The position numbers and the translations under genes were made by a program. This document shows positions 56,188-64,000 of a stretch of 64,000 nucleotides of DNA, one piece after another; position 1 is the stretch's first letter, and every line of letters begins with the position of its first letter. Under the pieces are notes generated by a model. It was not told the origin of the DNA and searched no databases. It saw only the letters and a list, made by a program, of their open reading frames with translations. This stretch comes from Pseudomonadota bacterium (GTDB lineage Bacteria > Pseudomonadota > Gammaproteobacteria > Magnimaribacterales > D2472): the NCBI GenBank assembly GCA_028404565.1, contig JAOOBR010000001.1:62001-126000 (forward strand). The letters are read 5' to 3'.

Positions 56188-56847
56188 TTATGAGTAAAAC
56201 TTTACTCCTCTTATAATTCTGTCTCTATTATTTTCCCTTCTCCATCTATTTGTATCTCTGAGACTATAGACACATCCGCAATACTCTTGCTGATAAAACT
56301 TTTCACGTTTTGAGATTTCTATCATTCTTGAGGAGCCACCATCTTTTCTCCAATTGAAATCCCAGTAACTTACATCTTTATACCTCTCTGCAGCTCGTTT
56401 TCCAGAGTCATTTATTTGATTCATATCTTTCCATCTTGAGATACCCAGTGTTGTGGCGAAATAGTTGAAATTATTCTCATGAGCATAAAGTGCTGATCTT
56501 TCAAATCTCATATCAAAGCAAACTGTACATCTTTTTCCTCTTTCGGGTTCATTCTCTAAGCCTTTTACTCTTTGAAACCAGTTATCCTTATCATAGTCTG
56601 CATCAATAAAATCAAATCCAAGCTTCTCGCAGAATCTTTTATTTTCTTCCTTTCTTATTTCATATTCTTCCAACGGATGGATATTTGGATTATAAAAGTA
56701 AACCGTAGTTTTAATATTTGCTGCTGCAACAGCCTCCATAATTTCACCTGCACATGGCGCACAACAGCTGTGCAAAAGAAGATTATTTTCTCCTTCGCTT
56801 AACTCAAGATCAGGTCTTATATATTCTTTCAAGGACAGTTTATTCAT
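56188..56847 (-). CDS. queH: Epoxyqueuosine reductase QueH
   Basis: QueH performs the last step of queuosine synthesis in tRNA, replacing the unrelated QueG in some bacteria. The 219-aa protein has the cluster cysteines HSCCAPC (about 25-31), [14 protein letters not shown] (about 105-118) and EYCGCVYS (about 192-199), plus the family segment [15 protein letters not shown] chose the ATG at 56847, which overlaps the thrH stop as ATGAATAA; an ATG 21 bases further upstream lies deeper inside thrH. It is co-directional with thrH and the 5'-nucleotidase gene. Confidence 0.94.
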   Translation of the reverse strand: MNKLSLKEYIRPDLELSEGENNLLLHSCCAPCAGEIMEAVAAANIKTTVYFYNPNIHPLEEYEIRKEENKRFCEKLGFDFIDADYDKDNWFQRVKGLENEPERGKRCTVCFDMRFERSALYAHENNFNYFATTLGISRWKDMNQINDSGKRAAERYKDVSYWDFNWRKDGGSSRMIEISKREKFYQQEYCGCVYSLRDTNRWRRENNRDRIIRGVKFYS

Positions 56848-57451
56848 GCTGGTAAATAGAATTTTCAAAAAGTTTGGCTTCTAGGTCATTATAGTCTTTT
56901 ACTACCTCTATTTCAGGATGCTTAGATGTAACTTTCTCTGGAGCATTTATAAAAAAACCTTTTTCACAAACTTCAAACATCTGAATATCATTGAAAGAAT
57001 CACCAGCAGCAAAACATCTATATCCTAAACCTTGAAATGATTTAATGGCTTCTTGTTTAGCTTTTTCTTGCCTAAGTTTATAAGAAGAAATCATACCATC
57101 TTTAACATTTAGGGTATGACAGAGTAATAGAGGAAAGCCTAACTTCTCCATAAGCGGAGAAGCAATTTCATGAAATGTATCAGATAGTATTACTACCTGA
57201 AAATTTTGTCTTAGGTTATCTAAAAAATCTCGCGCGCCATCAAGAAGTTTTACTTTTGAAGATGACCTTTGAATATCTTTTAAAGTTATCCCTTCTTGCT
57301 CCATAACCACAAGGCGAGCATCCATTAAATCTGAGTAGCTGGGAATATCTCTGGTAGTTTTTGCAAAATCTTCTATTCCTGTATCTTCAGCAACCTGTTG
57401 CCAAATTTCTTCGGTCAACGTACCTTCCATATCTAAACATACAATTTCCAA
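56840..57451 (-). CDS. thrH: ThrH phosphoserine phosphatase / homoserine kinase
   Basis: ThrH is a HAD-family phosphatase that dephosphorylates phosphoserine and can pass the phosphate to homoserine. The 203-aa protein begins [14 protein letters not shown] with the nucleophile Asp and the variant DxEGT motif of ThrH. It keeps [28 protein letters not shown] (motif II) and [11 protein letters not shown] (motif III). It adjoins the 5'-nucleotidase gene without a gap and overlaps queH by 8 bases. Confidence 0.93.
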   Translation of the reverse strand: MEIVCLDMEGTLTEEIWQQVAEDTGIEDFAKTTRDIPSYSDLMDARLVVMEQEGITLKDIQRSSSKVKLLDGARDFLDNLRQNFQVVILSDTFHEIASPLMEKLGFPLLLCHTLNVKDGMISSYKLRQEKAKQEAIKSFQGLGYRCFAAGDSFNDIQMFEVCEKGFFINAPEKVTSKHPEIEVVKDYNDLEAKLFENSIYQHE

Positions 57452-58351
57452 TTACTTTACCTCGTTTTTTACACCATAAGGAACATGAGCTGAAGTAATT
57501 TTACCCGATGCGTCTTGAATATTCTTCAACTGATCATCAAAAAAGATGTCGGCTTGAAATGATTTTAAAAAATCTTCTTTTGACATACCTCCTAGAAAAA
57601 GAGATTCGTCAATTCTTACTCCCCATTCACGAAGAGTTTTAATTACTCTTTTATGAGTTGGAGCTGATCTAGCAGTTACCAGCGCAGTCCTTATTGGACA
57701 CTCATCAAGAGTAAACTCTCTTTGAAGTCTATTTAATTCCATCAAAAAAGGTTTCATTGGTCCTGGCTCTAAGCTAATCTTCTCGCCCTTAGTTTCATTC
57801 TTTATAAATGCTGAAATCCCTTTTTCATGATAGATTTTCTCAGATTCATCTGAAAAGATCACAGCATCTCCATCAAAAGCAATTTTTAATAGATGACTGT
57901 CTTGCTTGAAGTTACTTTTACCAGAAATTATCGTTGCAGAAGCAACATTGCTTTCGATAGCCATCCTTACATCTTCATTGCTACTTGAAAGAAAGAGGTC
58001 AATGTTGAAATCTTTCACATATTTATGAGGGCTTTCTCCACCACAAAAAACGGCTCTTGAAATATCAAGACTATGAGCTTCAATAGAATTGAAAACTCTC
58101 AAGCCTGTGTCTGCTGAGTTTCGAGATAACAAAATGACTTCTACTCTATCTTTGGATTTATATAAATTATTTATTTCAAGGATTTTCTTGACTAGCCCAA
58201 AAGCATTGCCAGGGTTTAAGATCTTTTCTTCATTGAGGATTTGATATTCTCTATATGCATCGACACCATCTCTTTCAAAAATTTTATGGCTTTCATCAAG
58301 ATCAAACAATGCTCTAGAGGAGATACCAATTACTAATTTTGATTTTTTCAT
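57452..58351 (-). CDS. Cytosolic 5'-nucleotidase family protein
   Basis: The 299-aa protein matches the bacterial 5'-nucleotidase family related to mammalian cytosolic NT5C1. It has VIGISSRALFDLDESH near the N terminus, EVILLSRNSADTGLRVFNSI (about 72-91) and AVFCGGESPHKYV. IAFDGDAVIFSDESE is the HAD-like Asp motif, and ITSAHVPYGV lies at the end. It would hydrolyse nucleoside monophosphates. It is divergent from lexA, its ATG 31 bases from the SOS box, so it and thrH-queH behind it might be partly SOS-controlled. Confidence 0.88.
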   Translation of the reverse strand: MKKSKLVIGISSRALFDLDESHKIFERDGVDAYREYQILNEEKILNPGNAFGLVKKILEINNLYKSKDRVEVILLSRNSADTGLRVFNSIEAHSLDISRAVFCGGESPHKYVKDFNIDLFLSSSNEDVRMAIESNVASATIISGKSNFKQDSHLLKIAFDGDAVIFSDESEKIYHEKGISAFIKNETKGEKISLEPGPMKPFLMELNRLQREFTLDECPIRTALVTARSAPTHKRVIKTLREWGVRIDESLFLGGMSKEDFLKSFQADIFFDDQLKNIQDASGKITSAHVPYGVKNEVK

Positions 58352-58382
58352 TTCAAGTTGATTATAAAGTAAATATTATTTA

Positions 58383-58402
58383 TACTGTATATATATTCAG
58401 TA
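58383..58402. promoter_or_regulatory. LexA (SOS) box before lexA
   Basis: TACTGTATATATATTCAGTA has the CTG-N10-CAG core and differs only slightly from the umuD box at 34047. It ends 5 bases before the lexA ATG (58408), giving autorepression, and lies 31 bases from the divergent 5'-nucleotidase start in the 56-base shared gap. Confidence 0.92.
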
Positions 58403-58407
58403 AAATT

Positions 58408-59016
58408 ATGAAAGAACTTACAATTCAGCAAAAGAAAGTACTTCAATGTATTAAATTTTATATTAAAAAGACTGGTTTCCCACCAACTAGAGCGGATATT
58501 TGTAGAGAGCTAGGCTTTAAATCCCCTAATGCAGCGGAGAGCCACCTAAGAGCTCTTGAAAAAAAGGGCTATATAACGATTGAGAATGGAGCATCTAGGG
58601 GTATAAATCTGACAGAAAACACTGCTGAAAAATCTCAGACAATTCCTGTTATTGGTTTAGTCGCTGCAGGATCACCAACTCTTGCAGATGAAAATATTGA
58701 AAAGCATATACCATATCAAGAGTCACTTTTCTTATCTGACTTCGATTACTTTTTAAGAGTAAAGGGTCTTAGTATGAAAGATGCTGGAATCATGGAAGAT
58801 GATCTTGTTGCCATTAAGAAGACATCAGAGGTTAGAAATGGGGATATAGTTGTAGCGAGGATAGATGATGAAGTAACGCTAAAATACTTCCAGTCATCGG
58901 GTAATCAAATAAAACTTATCCCGGCAAACGATGATTTCGATGAAATATACATTAACAAAGAAACAGAAGGATTCTTTATAGAGGGAAAAAGCGTAGGTTT
59001 AATTCGAGAAAATTAG
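58408..59016 (+). CDS. lexA: LexA repressor
   Basis: LexA represses SOS genes and cuts itself when RecA is activated. From the ATG at 58408 the protein is 202 aa, the E. coli length; an in-frame ATG at 58339 would place the SOS box inside the gene, so I reject it. The HTH is TRADICRELGFKSPNAAESHL (about 28-48), the cleavage site VAAGSP, the nucleophile Ser in GLSMKDAG, and the catalytic Lys is kept in DDEVTLKYF. Its end overlaps the convergent 85-aa gene by 4 bases. Confidence 0.97.
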   Translation: MKELTIQQKKVLQCIKFYIKKTGFPPTRADICRELGFKSPNAAESHLRALEKKGYITIENGASRGINLTENTAEKSQTIPVIGLVAAGSPTLADENIEKHIPYQESLFLSDFDYFLRVKGLSMKDAGIMEDDLVAIKKTSEVRNGDIVVARIDDEVTLKYFQSSGNQIKLIPANDDFDEIYINKETEGFFIEGKSVGLIREN

Positions 59017-59270
59017 TGTAGAGTAACTTCTTTTTTCTTTATATTATCTAACTGCGAATCAAAAAATTCATCAAAATCGGAAACATTGCCGCTTATAGAT
59101 TCAATGCCAGCTCTTATCATCTCTTTAGCAATATGAAGTTCTTGTCCTTGAAGTAGCTGCTTTGACTCACCCGAAAACTTAATTTTAACCAAGGGATTTT
59201 CCTTGTCATCAGACCTTCTTAGGACAATTGTGCCGTCTGATAATTGGGCTAATTCAAGGTAATTATTCAT
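59013..59270 (-). CDS. Small hypothetical protein between lexA and topA
   Basis: An 85-aa acidic protein with a beta-rich first half (ELAQLSDGTIVLRRSDD, LVKIKFSG) and a helical second half (AKEMIRAGIESI) ending in FDEFFDSQL. I cannot name the family, but its compact form suggests a real gene rather than a chance frame. It lies downstream of topA on the same strand, 88 bases away, so it may be its trailing gene. Confidence 0.7.
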   Translation of the reverse strand: MNNYLELAQLSDGTIVLRRSDDKENPLVKIKFSGESKQLLQGQELHIAKEMIRAGIESISGNVSDFDEFFDSQLDNIKKKEVTLH

Positions 59271-59358
59271 TTTTTTTGGTTTTGTTCAGCGTAACACCAA
59301 CTTCATAAAAAGCAAGCTACTATTCTTATTTAATGAGTTTTAATAAGATTTCAAGTGG

Positions 59359-61959
59359 TTATTTTTCTTTTCTCTGCCAACTACCCTCCTCGAAGAAGTA
59401 GTTATTTCCAGTCCTCTTGCCATCTTTTTCTGCAGAAAGATAATGAATGTCTAAATTTTTGTTATATCTAATTACCAAGGGTGATCCATCCAGGTCATTA
59501 TCAGGACCATCTATAAGGTAATGATGCTTTTCAGGTAGAAGTTCCTTTACTTCATCAATAACTTTTAATTCAGCTGACTTTATTGCTCTTGTTTCCCTAT
59601 TCTTTGGAAATTGACTAGCTGCCAAGAAAAGTCCTTTTAAGCTATCTCTTAGAAGGAATATATCTTCAACCTTTTCACATGCAATGTTTGTATTTATTGG
59701 ATCCATAACAATTGGTTTGGGTTCACCGTTTCTCATTAACTGTCTTGTTGCTCCGCAATTATCATTTTGACAAAGGAAATATTTACCAAACCTTCCAGTT
59801 TGTAATTGCATTTCTGCTCCGCACTTATGACACTCAAGAGTTGGGCCGTCATATCCCCTAATCTTAAATTTACCATCCTCTAAAAGAAATCCTGAACATT
59901 CAGGATTATTTGCACATACATGAATCTTTCTGTTTTCATCTATTAAATAGTTATCCATACTTGTTTCACATATATGACATCGTTTTTTGATAAAAAGATT
60001 TGAGGCTTCCTCTTGGTCATCAACGCTTATTGCCTCATCTCCACTTATGAGATTCATGGTGTGCTTACATTGCTCATCACCGGACTTGTGATAACCCTCA
60101 CAACCCAAAAATACTCCATTTGCTGAGTTTCTTATGAGCATATTACTTTTGTTACATGAGGAACAAACTATATCGGTCTTCGTTGGATCATTTGGTTTCA
60201 TTCCATCCTTAGCCGATCCTGCACTATTAAGATCATCTTGAAATGTTTGATAAAACTTATTTAAAACTGATTTCCACTCAAGATTGCCAGACGCAATTTC
60301 ATCAAGTTCATTTTCTAAATTAGCTGTAAAGTCATAATCCATAATTTCATTGAAACTTTCTATAAGCCTGTCAGAAACAATCAAGCCAATTTTATTTACA
60401 AAGAATCTTTTATTTTCAAGCTTCACATAACCTCTAGCCTGAATTGTAGAAATAATTGCTGCATATGTTGATGGTCTTCCTATTCCTTTGCTTTCAAGCT
60501 CCTTTACAAGTGCTGCCTCGGAGAATCGAGCAGGAGGCTTCGTAAACTTTTTTTCATTCTTTACTTCGACCAATTTTAAAACTTGCCCTTCTTCTAAACT
60601 TGGAAGGTTTTCTTCATCTGATTTTTTGGCATTTTGTGAAGATATTTTTGTATAACCATCAAAAATTACTTCTCTTCCTCTTGCACTGAAAACATAATCA
60701 TCAAGAACAACTTTTGCATTAATTGATAAATATTTTGCATCTGGCATTTGGCATGCAATAAACTGTCTCCAAATTAAGTCGTATAATTTTACTTCTTCTT
60801 CTGAGTGACCGCTGAGCTTTTCGGGAGTTAAGCTTGCGCTTGTAGGTCTTATTGCCTCATGCGCCTCTTGAGCATTTTCTTTCCCTGAATATATTCGCGG
60901 TTTTTGCGTTAGGTATTCTTCAGCAAGAGTATCTTTAATAAATAATCTTGCATCTTCAATTGAATCATTACTTAAGCTAGGAGCATCGGTTCTCATATAG
61001 GTGATTCTTCCAGCTTCATAAAGCTTTTGGGCAACTCGCATTGTTCTTGAGACCCCAAAACCCAACTTCGAGCTAGCGGCCTGCTGAAGAGTTGATGTTA
61101 TAAAGGGTGCTTTTGGTTTAACTGTAGTTGGTTTTTTAGTGATTTCAGATATTTCTAAACTTGAACTACCTACTAGCTCCTCTATTTTCTTCGCTTCACC
61201 CTCTTTTAGAAGAGGATCGCTTTTTTTTCTATTTAACTTAAATAAGATTTCTTCATTATTAAAATCTTTTAAAGTTGCTGAAACTTCCCAAAATTCCTCT
61301 GGTTGAAATTGTGAAATTAATTTTTCTCTTTCGCAAAGCAATCTTAATGCAACAGATTGAACTCTTCCTGCAGATAAACCTCTTGCAATTTTTTTCCACA
61401 ATAATGGAGACAGTTCAAAGCCTACCACCCTATCAAGAAATCTTCTTGCTTGTTGGGCATTTACTAGATCTTGATCTATTTCCTTAGGATCTGAGAAAGA
61501 TTCTAATATTGAACTTTTTGTAATTTCATTAAATCTTACTCGGTGATATTCAAATTTATTTTTTCCTAAAGCTTCTTTCAAATGCCAAGCTATAGCCTCT
61601 CCCTCTCTATCAAGATCAGTAGCAAGATAAACTTTTTCTACTTCCTTTGAAGCTTTCCTTAAATCTTTTATTACCTTTTCTTTATCAGGGATAATTTCAT
61701 AATTGGCAGACCATCCATCGTCAGGATTTACACCCATTCTCCTAATTATCCTTCTTCTTTCTTGCTCTTTTTTTAATCTAGCCTTTTCTTCAGGACTAGC
61801 GTCTTTTGGGATTGAATTTTGTCTCTTAGCTTTTGATTTTCCCTTTGGTAAATCTCTGATATGACCTACACTTGATTTAACAATATATTCGTTACCAAGA
61901 TATTTTGATATCGTCTTTGCCTTTGCAGGGGACTCTACAATTACAAGTGATTTTGACAT
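59359..61959 (-). CDS. topA: DNA topoisomerase I
   Basis: TopA relaxes negative supercoils through a 5'-phosphotyrosine link. The 866-aa protein has the Toprim domain (VESPAKAKTI at 7-16, ATDLDREGEAIAWHL at about 111-125), the active-site Tyr in AGRITYMRTDAPS (about 317) and HEAIRPT. Three to four C-terminal zinc ribbons follow (CSSC, CHIC..CANNPEC, CHKCGAEM..CQNDNC). Its start is 55 bases from the small membrane protein gene upstream. Confidence 0.97.
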   Translation of the reverse strand: MSKSLVIVESPAKAKTISKYLGNEYIVKSSVGHIRDLPKGKSKAKRQNSIPKDASPEEKARLKKEQERRRIIRRMGVNPDDGWSANYEIIPDKEKVIKDLRKASKEVEKVYLATDLDREGEAIAWHLKEALGKNKFEYHRVRFNEITKSSILESFSDPKEIDQDLVNAQQARRFLDRVVGFELSPLLWKKIARGLSAGRVQSVALRLLCEREKLISQFQPEEFWEVSATLKDFNNEEILFKLNRKKSDPLLKEGEAKKIEELVGSSSLEISEITKKPTTVKPKAPFITSTLQQAASSKLGFGVSRTMRVAQKLYEAGRITYMRTDAPSLSNDSIEDARLFIKDTLAEEYLTQKPRIYSGKENAQEAHEAIRPTSASLTPEKLSGHSEEEVKLYDLIWRQFIACQMPDAKYLSINAKVVLDDYVFSARGREVIFDGYTKISSQNAKKSDEENLPSLEEGQVLKLVEVKNEKKFTKPPARFSEAALVKELESKGIGRPSTYAAIISTIQARGYVKLENKRFFVNKIGLIVSDRLIESFNEIMDYDFTANLENELDEIASGNLEWKSVLNKFYQTFQDDLNSAGSAKDGMKPNDPTKTDIVCSSCNKSNMLIRNSANGVFLGCEGYHKSGDEQCKHTMNLISGDEAISVDDQEEASNLFIKKRCHICETSMDNYLIDENRKIHVCANNPECSGFLLEDGKFKIRGYDGPTLECHKCGAEMQLQTGRFGKYFLCQNDNCGATRQLMRNGEPKPIVMDPINTNIACEKVEDIFLLRDSLKGLFLAASQFPKNRETRAIKSAELKVIDEVKELLPEKHHYLIDGPDNDLDGSPLVIRYNKNLDIHYLSAEKDGKRTGNNYFFEEGSWQRKEK

Positions 61960-62014
61960 AAATTTTGCTCTCCCTTTTTAGAAATAACATGTTTCTAATA
62001 ATTTTGGCAAGAGA

Positions 62015-62455
62015 TTATATAGAAAAATTCTTTAATTGTTTCTCAATTTTTTCCAATTCATCAATGCCAAGGTTCTCATTCCATAAAAACGATATGTATG
62101 AATCATTAAAAATAATTTCAAGTATTGAGCCAGGTAAATTCGATATTTTATTTTCTATTTCTTCAAAATTTTCATCGAATTTTAGTTTTATTGGGTCATA
62201 CAAAGTAAGAGAAGATTCTTTAATAACATAGTGTGCATTTTTTAAATTGCTTATATTTTTGAGCGAGTAACAAACAAACTTAACATTTTTTGTAACAAAC
62301 TTTTGCTTTGATGTTAGGGATGAGATTTGGAATCCCTTTTTTCTAGCTCTGAGTCTCAAATCTGAAAGCATGCGAGTTTGTTTGGTAGGAACTACTAAAT
62401 TTATTGAGCCCACTAAAAATAGTATCACCAAGCCTATGATGATGAAGGTATTCAT
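62015..62455 (-). CDS. Hypothetical protein with N-terminal membrane anchor
   Basis: The 146-aa protein has one hydrophobic anchor at residues 3-23 (FIIIGLVILFLVGSINLVV), followed by a basic stretch (RLRARKKG) and a mixed domain ending ELEKIEKQLKNF. No family recognised. It overlaps pyrD by 4 bases and lies between pyrD and topA, so it is expressed in that group. The positive-inside rule places the basic domain in the cytoplasm. Confidence 0.75.
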   Translation of the reverse strand: MNTFIIIGLVILFLVGSINLVVPTKQTRMLSDLRLRARKKGFQISSLTSKQKFVTKNVKFVCYSLKNISNLKNAHYVIKESSLTLYDPIKLKFDENFEEIENKISNLPGSILEIIFNDSYISFLWNENLGIDELEKIEKQLKNFSI

Positions 62456-63435
62456 CTAGATAAGATTTTTTTTACGATTGCAGGTCCCTCGTAAATGAAC
62501 CCAGTATAAATCTGCACCAAGCTAGCACCTAACCTTATCTTGTTTTCATAATCCTCTTTTGTGAAAACTCCGCCAACGCCAACTAAGAAAATATCTTTAT
62601 CAAATTCATGTATCCTTTTTAAAAGTTGGGTAGATTTTTTAAATAAGGGTTTGCCAGAAATCCCACCTTTATGAAAGCACCCCTCAAGAATATCCTTGTC
62701 AATTGAAGTATTTGTAACTATCAATCCATTAATTTTTAAAGTTTTATATATGTTAATAATTTTAAGAATTGTCTCTTCGTCTTCATCTGGTGATATTTTT
62801 AGAAAAACTGGAATCTCAGTTTTATTTGTTGATTTGATTTCATTAATTCTTTTAAAAATCTTTTCAAGCTCATCTGGATTATGGAGTTTCCTTAATTTTG
62901 GAGTATTAGGCGAGGAGATATTTACTGTGACGTAATCACAATATTTGTAAACTTTTTCAAAGCAGAAGACATAATCCTCTATCCTTTTATCATTTGTGCT
63001 TTCTTTATTAGCTCCAATATTGACTCCAATTACTGCATCATATTTTTTATTTTTTATTTTAGAAACTAAATAATTAACTCCTTTATTATTAAATCCAAGC
63101 CTGTTGACAACTGCTTGCTGGTTTAAATATCTAAATACCCTAGGTTTTTGATTTCCCTCTTGGGGTTTTGGTGTAACTGTTCCAAGCTCAACAAATCCAA
63201 ATCCAAGCGATTCAAGCTCATCAACATAATCGCCATTCTTATCAAGACCAGCTGCTACGCCCAGCGTGTTTCTAAATTTAAGATTGAAATATTCTTTAGG
63301 ATTATCAAAATCTTTATTTTCAGGAAAGAAAAGCTTCAAAATCCTAACTTTATTTAAAATTTTTAAACTTAATAAAGCTAAATGGTGAGCGGTTTCCGGT
63401 GGGAAGAATCTAAAAATCTTTATAAAAGCTTTCAA
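62452..63435 (-). CDS. pyrD: Dihydroorotate dehydrogenase (quinone)
   Basis: PyrD oxidises dihydroorotate to orotate with ubiquinone, at the inner membrane, in pyrimidine synthesis. The 327-aa class 2 enzyme has the FMN and substrate motifs GVAAGLDKNGDYVDEL (about 60-75), VTVNISSPNTPKLRKL with the catalytic Ser (about 171-186), and the C-terminal VGVGGVFTKEDY with ASLVQIYTGFIYEGP. The N-terminal helices (FPPETAHHLALLSLK) form the quinone and membrane-binding part. It is one base from galU. Confidence 0.97.
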   Translation of the reverse strand: MKAFIKIFRFFPPETAHHLALLSLKILNKVRILKLFFPENKDFDNPKEYFNLKFRNTLGVAAGLDKNGDYVDELESLGFGFVELGTVTPKPQEGNQKPRVFRYLNQQAVVNRLGFNNKGVNYLVSKIKNKKYDAVIGVNIGANKESTNDKRIEDYVFCFEKVYKYCDYVTVNISSPNTPKLRKLHNPDELEKIFKRINEIKSTNKTEIPVFLKISPDEDEETILKIINIYKTLKINGLIVTNTSIDKDILEGCFHKGGISGKPLFKKSTQLLKRIHEFDKDIFLVGVGGVFTKEDYENKIRLGASLVQIYTGFIYEGPAIVKKILSR

Positions 63436-63436
63436 T

Positions 63437-64000
63437 CTATTTTTCTATAATGCTTTTGTATTTATCTATACTTAAAGCCCTATCAATAATTGCTGAAATA
63501 TATCCTTCTTTGCTTCCGCAATCAAATCTTCTGCCTTCAAACTCTAATGCAAAAACATCTTGGTTTGAAATCAAGTCTTGAATTGCATCTGTCAGCTGTA
63601 TTTCATTATTGAGACCAGGTTTTGTTTGTTCAATATTTAAGAAAATATCTTTTGACAATATATATCTTCCAAACACAGCTAAATTTGAAGGAGCATCAGC
63701 AGGTTTTGGTTTTTCAACTATGCCATCAACTTTTTCTATACCATCAATATTTTTTGAGCTAATAACTCCATAATTTGATACTTGATTTTCGGAAGCAGAA
63801 AAAACTCCAAGAACCGAGGACTCGGTTTTCTCATGAATTTCAAGGAGTTGCTTTAAGCAGCCCGGTTCAGACAAAATTAAGTCATCTGCAAGAATAATCC
63901 CAAAAAAATCATCTGTAATAATATGTTTTGCTTGAAGAATTGCATGCCCCAAACCATTTGGCTCACTTTGTCTTATAAATGAAAATTTAATTTCATCTAA
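63437..64000 (-). CDS. galU: UTP-glucose-1-phosphate uridylyltransferase, 5' end beyond window
   Basis: GalU makes UDP-glucose for envelope polysaccharides. The frame stays open to the window edge, giving 187 residues of the C-terminal part. The visible start, FIRQSEPNGLGHAIL, is the GalU segment just before the catalytic Asp region (FFGIILADDLI). Then come GVISSKNIDGIEKVDGIVEKP, FGRYILSKDIF, GLNNEIQLTDAI and the C-terminal FDCGSKEGYISA. A TTG inside the GLGHA motif is not the real start. It is probably co-transcribed with pyrD. Confidence 0.93.
   Translation of the reverse strand, partial: LDEIKFSFIRQSEPNGLGHAILQAKHIITDDFFGIILADDLILSEPGCLKQLLEIHEKTESSVLGVFSASENQVSNYGVISSKNIDGIEKVDGIVEKPKPADAPSNLAVFGRYILSKDIFLNIEQTKPGLNNEIQLTDAIQDLISNQDVFALEFEGRRFDCGSKEGYISAIIDRALSIDKYKSIIEK

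Noticed and set aside
56848-56868. Longer start for QueH
   Set aside because: It lies deeper in thrH; the ATG at 56847 gives a conventional 8-base overlap.
58339-58407. Extended N terminus of LexA
   Set aside because: It would translate through the SOS box; the ATG at 58408 gives the normal 202-aa protein.

Overview
The window reads as a chromosome segment from an AT-rich, compact marine gammaproteobacterium. The gene order aroC-leuC-leuD-leuB-asd-fimV-truA-trpF-trpB-trpA-accD-dedD-cvpA-purF, the LexA/UmuDC SOS set with gamma-type CTG-N10-CAG boxes, AcnB, ThrH and PrpBCD all point to Gammaproteobacteria. The low G+C, tiny intergenic gaps, shortened FimV and CIA30-like protein suggest an oligotrophic ocean lineage such as SAR86, but that placement is inference from style, not from a marker gene.

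Left edge, 1-3.2 kb: uvrB with a small upstream partner, tRNA-Asn(GUU) and a secreted CIA30-domain protein.

Accessory island, 3.2-30.7 kb: about 27 kb of apparent defence and conflict genes, striking in an otherwise economical genome. Module A (3240-7090, minus) is MoxR AAA ATPase, metallopeptidase/vWA protein, a putative two-domain sliding-clamp-like protein and a RecB/Cas4-type PD-(D/E)XK nuclease. Module B (8419-9808, plus) is a WYL-domain repressor and a TerB-like protein. Module C (10184-25028, plus) is a seven-gene overlapping operon: a 1053-aa unknown, a NERD-nuclease/SF1-helicase fusion, DrmA, DrmB (DUF1998), a second SF1 helicase, a 552-aa unknown and a cytosine-5 methyltransferase. 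It resembles class 2 DISARM but lacks the phospholipase-D nuclease DrmC. Module D (25042-30162, minus, convergent with C) is a small HTH-like protein, a GHKL/MORC-like ATPase, a large DUF4338 (DruA-like) protein and a 305-aa unknown. A near-identical 16-bp motif, roughly RCGWCANTWWGTGTCR, lies before modules A, B and C, which suggests that the WYL protein controls all three as one regulon. Module D lacks the motif.

Post-island housekeeping, 30.7-39.3 kb: ArsC-type phosphatase, a small secreted protein, sulfotransferase, ppiB, lpxH, then an SOS-controlled umuD-(membrane protein)-umuC operon, a DUF1289 protein and acnB. UmuD carries Arg where the catalytic Lys is expected.

Biosynthetic run, 39.3-52.3 kb (minus): purF, cvpA, dedD-like, accD, trpABF, truA, fimV, asd, leuBDC and aroC, mostly overlapping by 1-11 bases. 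folC, usual between accD and dedD, is absent. The 52.3-58.4 kb stretch holds the methylcitrate cycle (prpD, DUF4399 protein, prpC, prpB), then queH, thrH and a 5'-nucleotidase, divergent from lexA with an SOS box in the shared 56-bp gap. The window closes with topA, a small membrane protein, pyrD and the 5'-truncated galU, all on the minus strand. No CRISPR array, insertion sequence, integrase or rRNA was seen.
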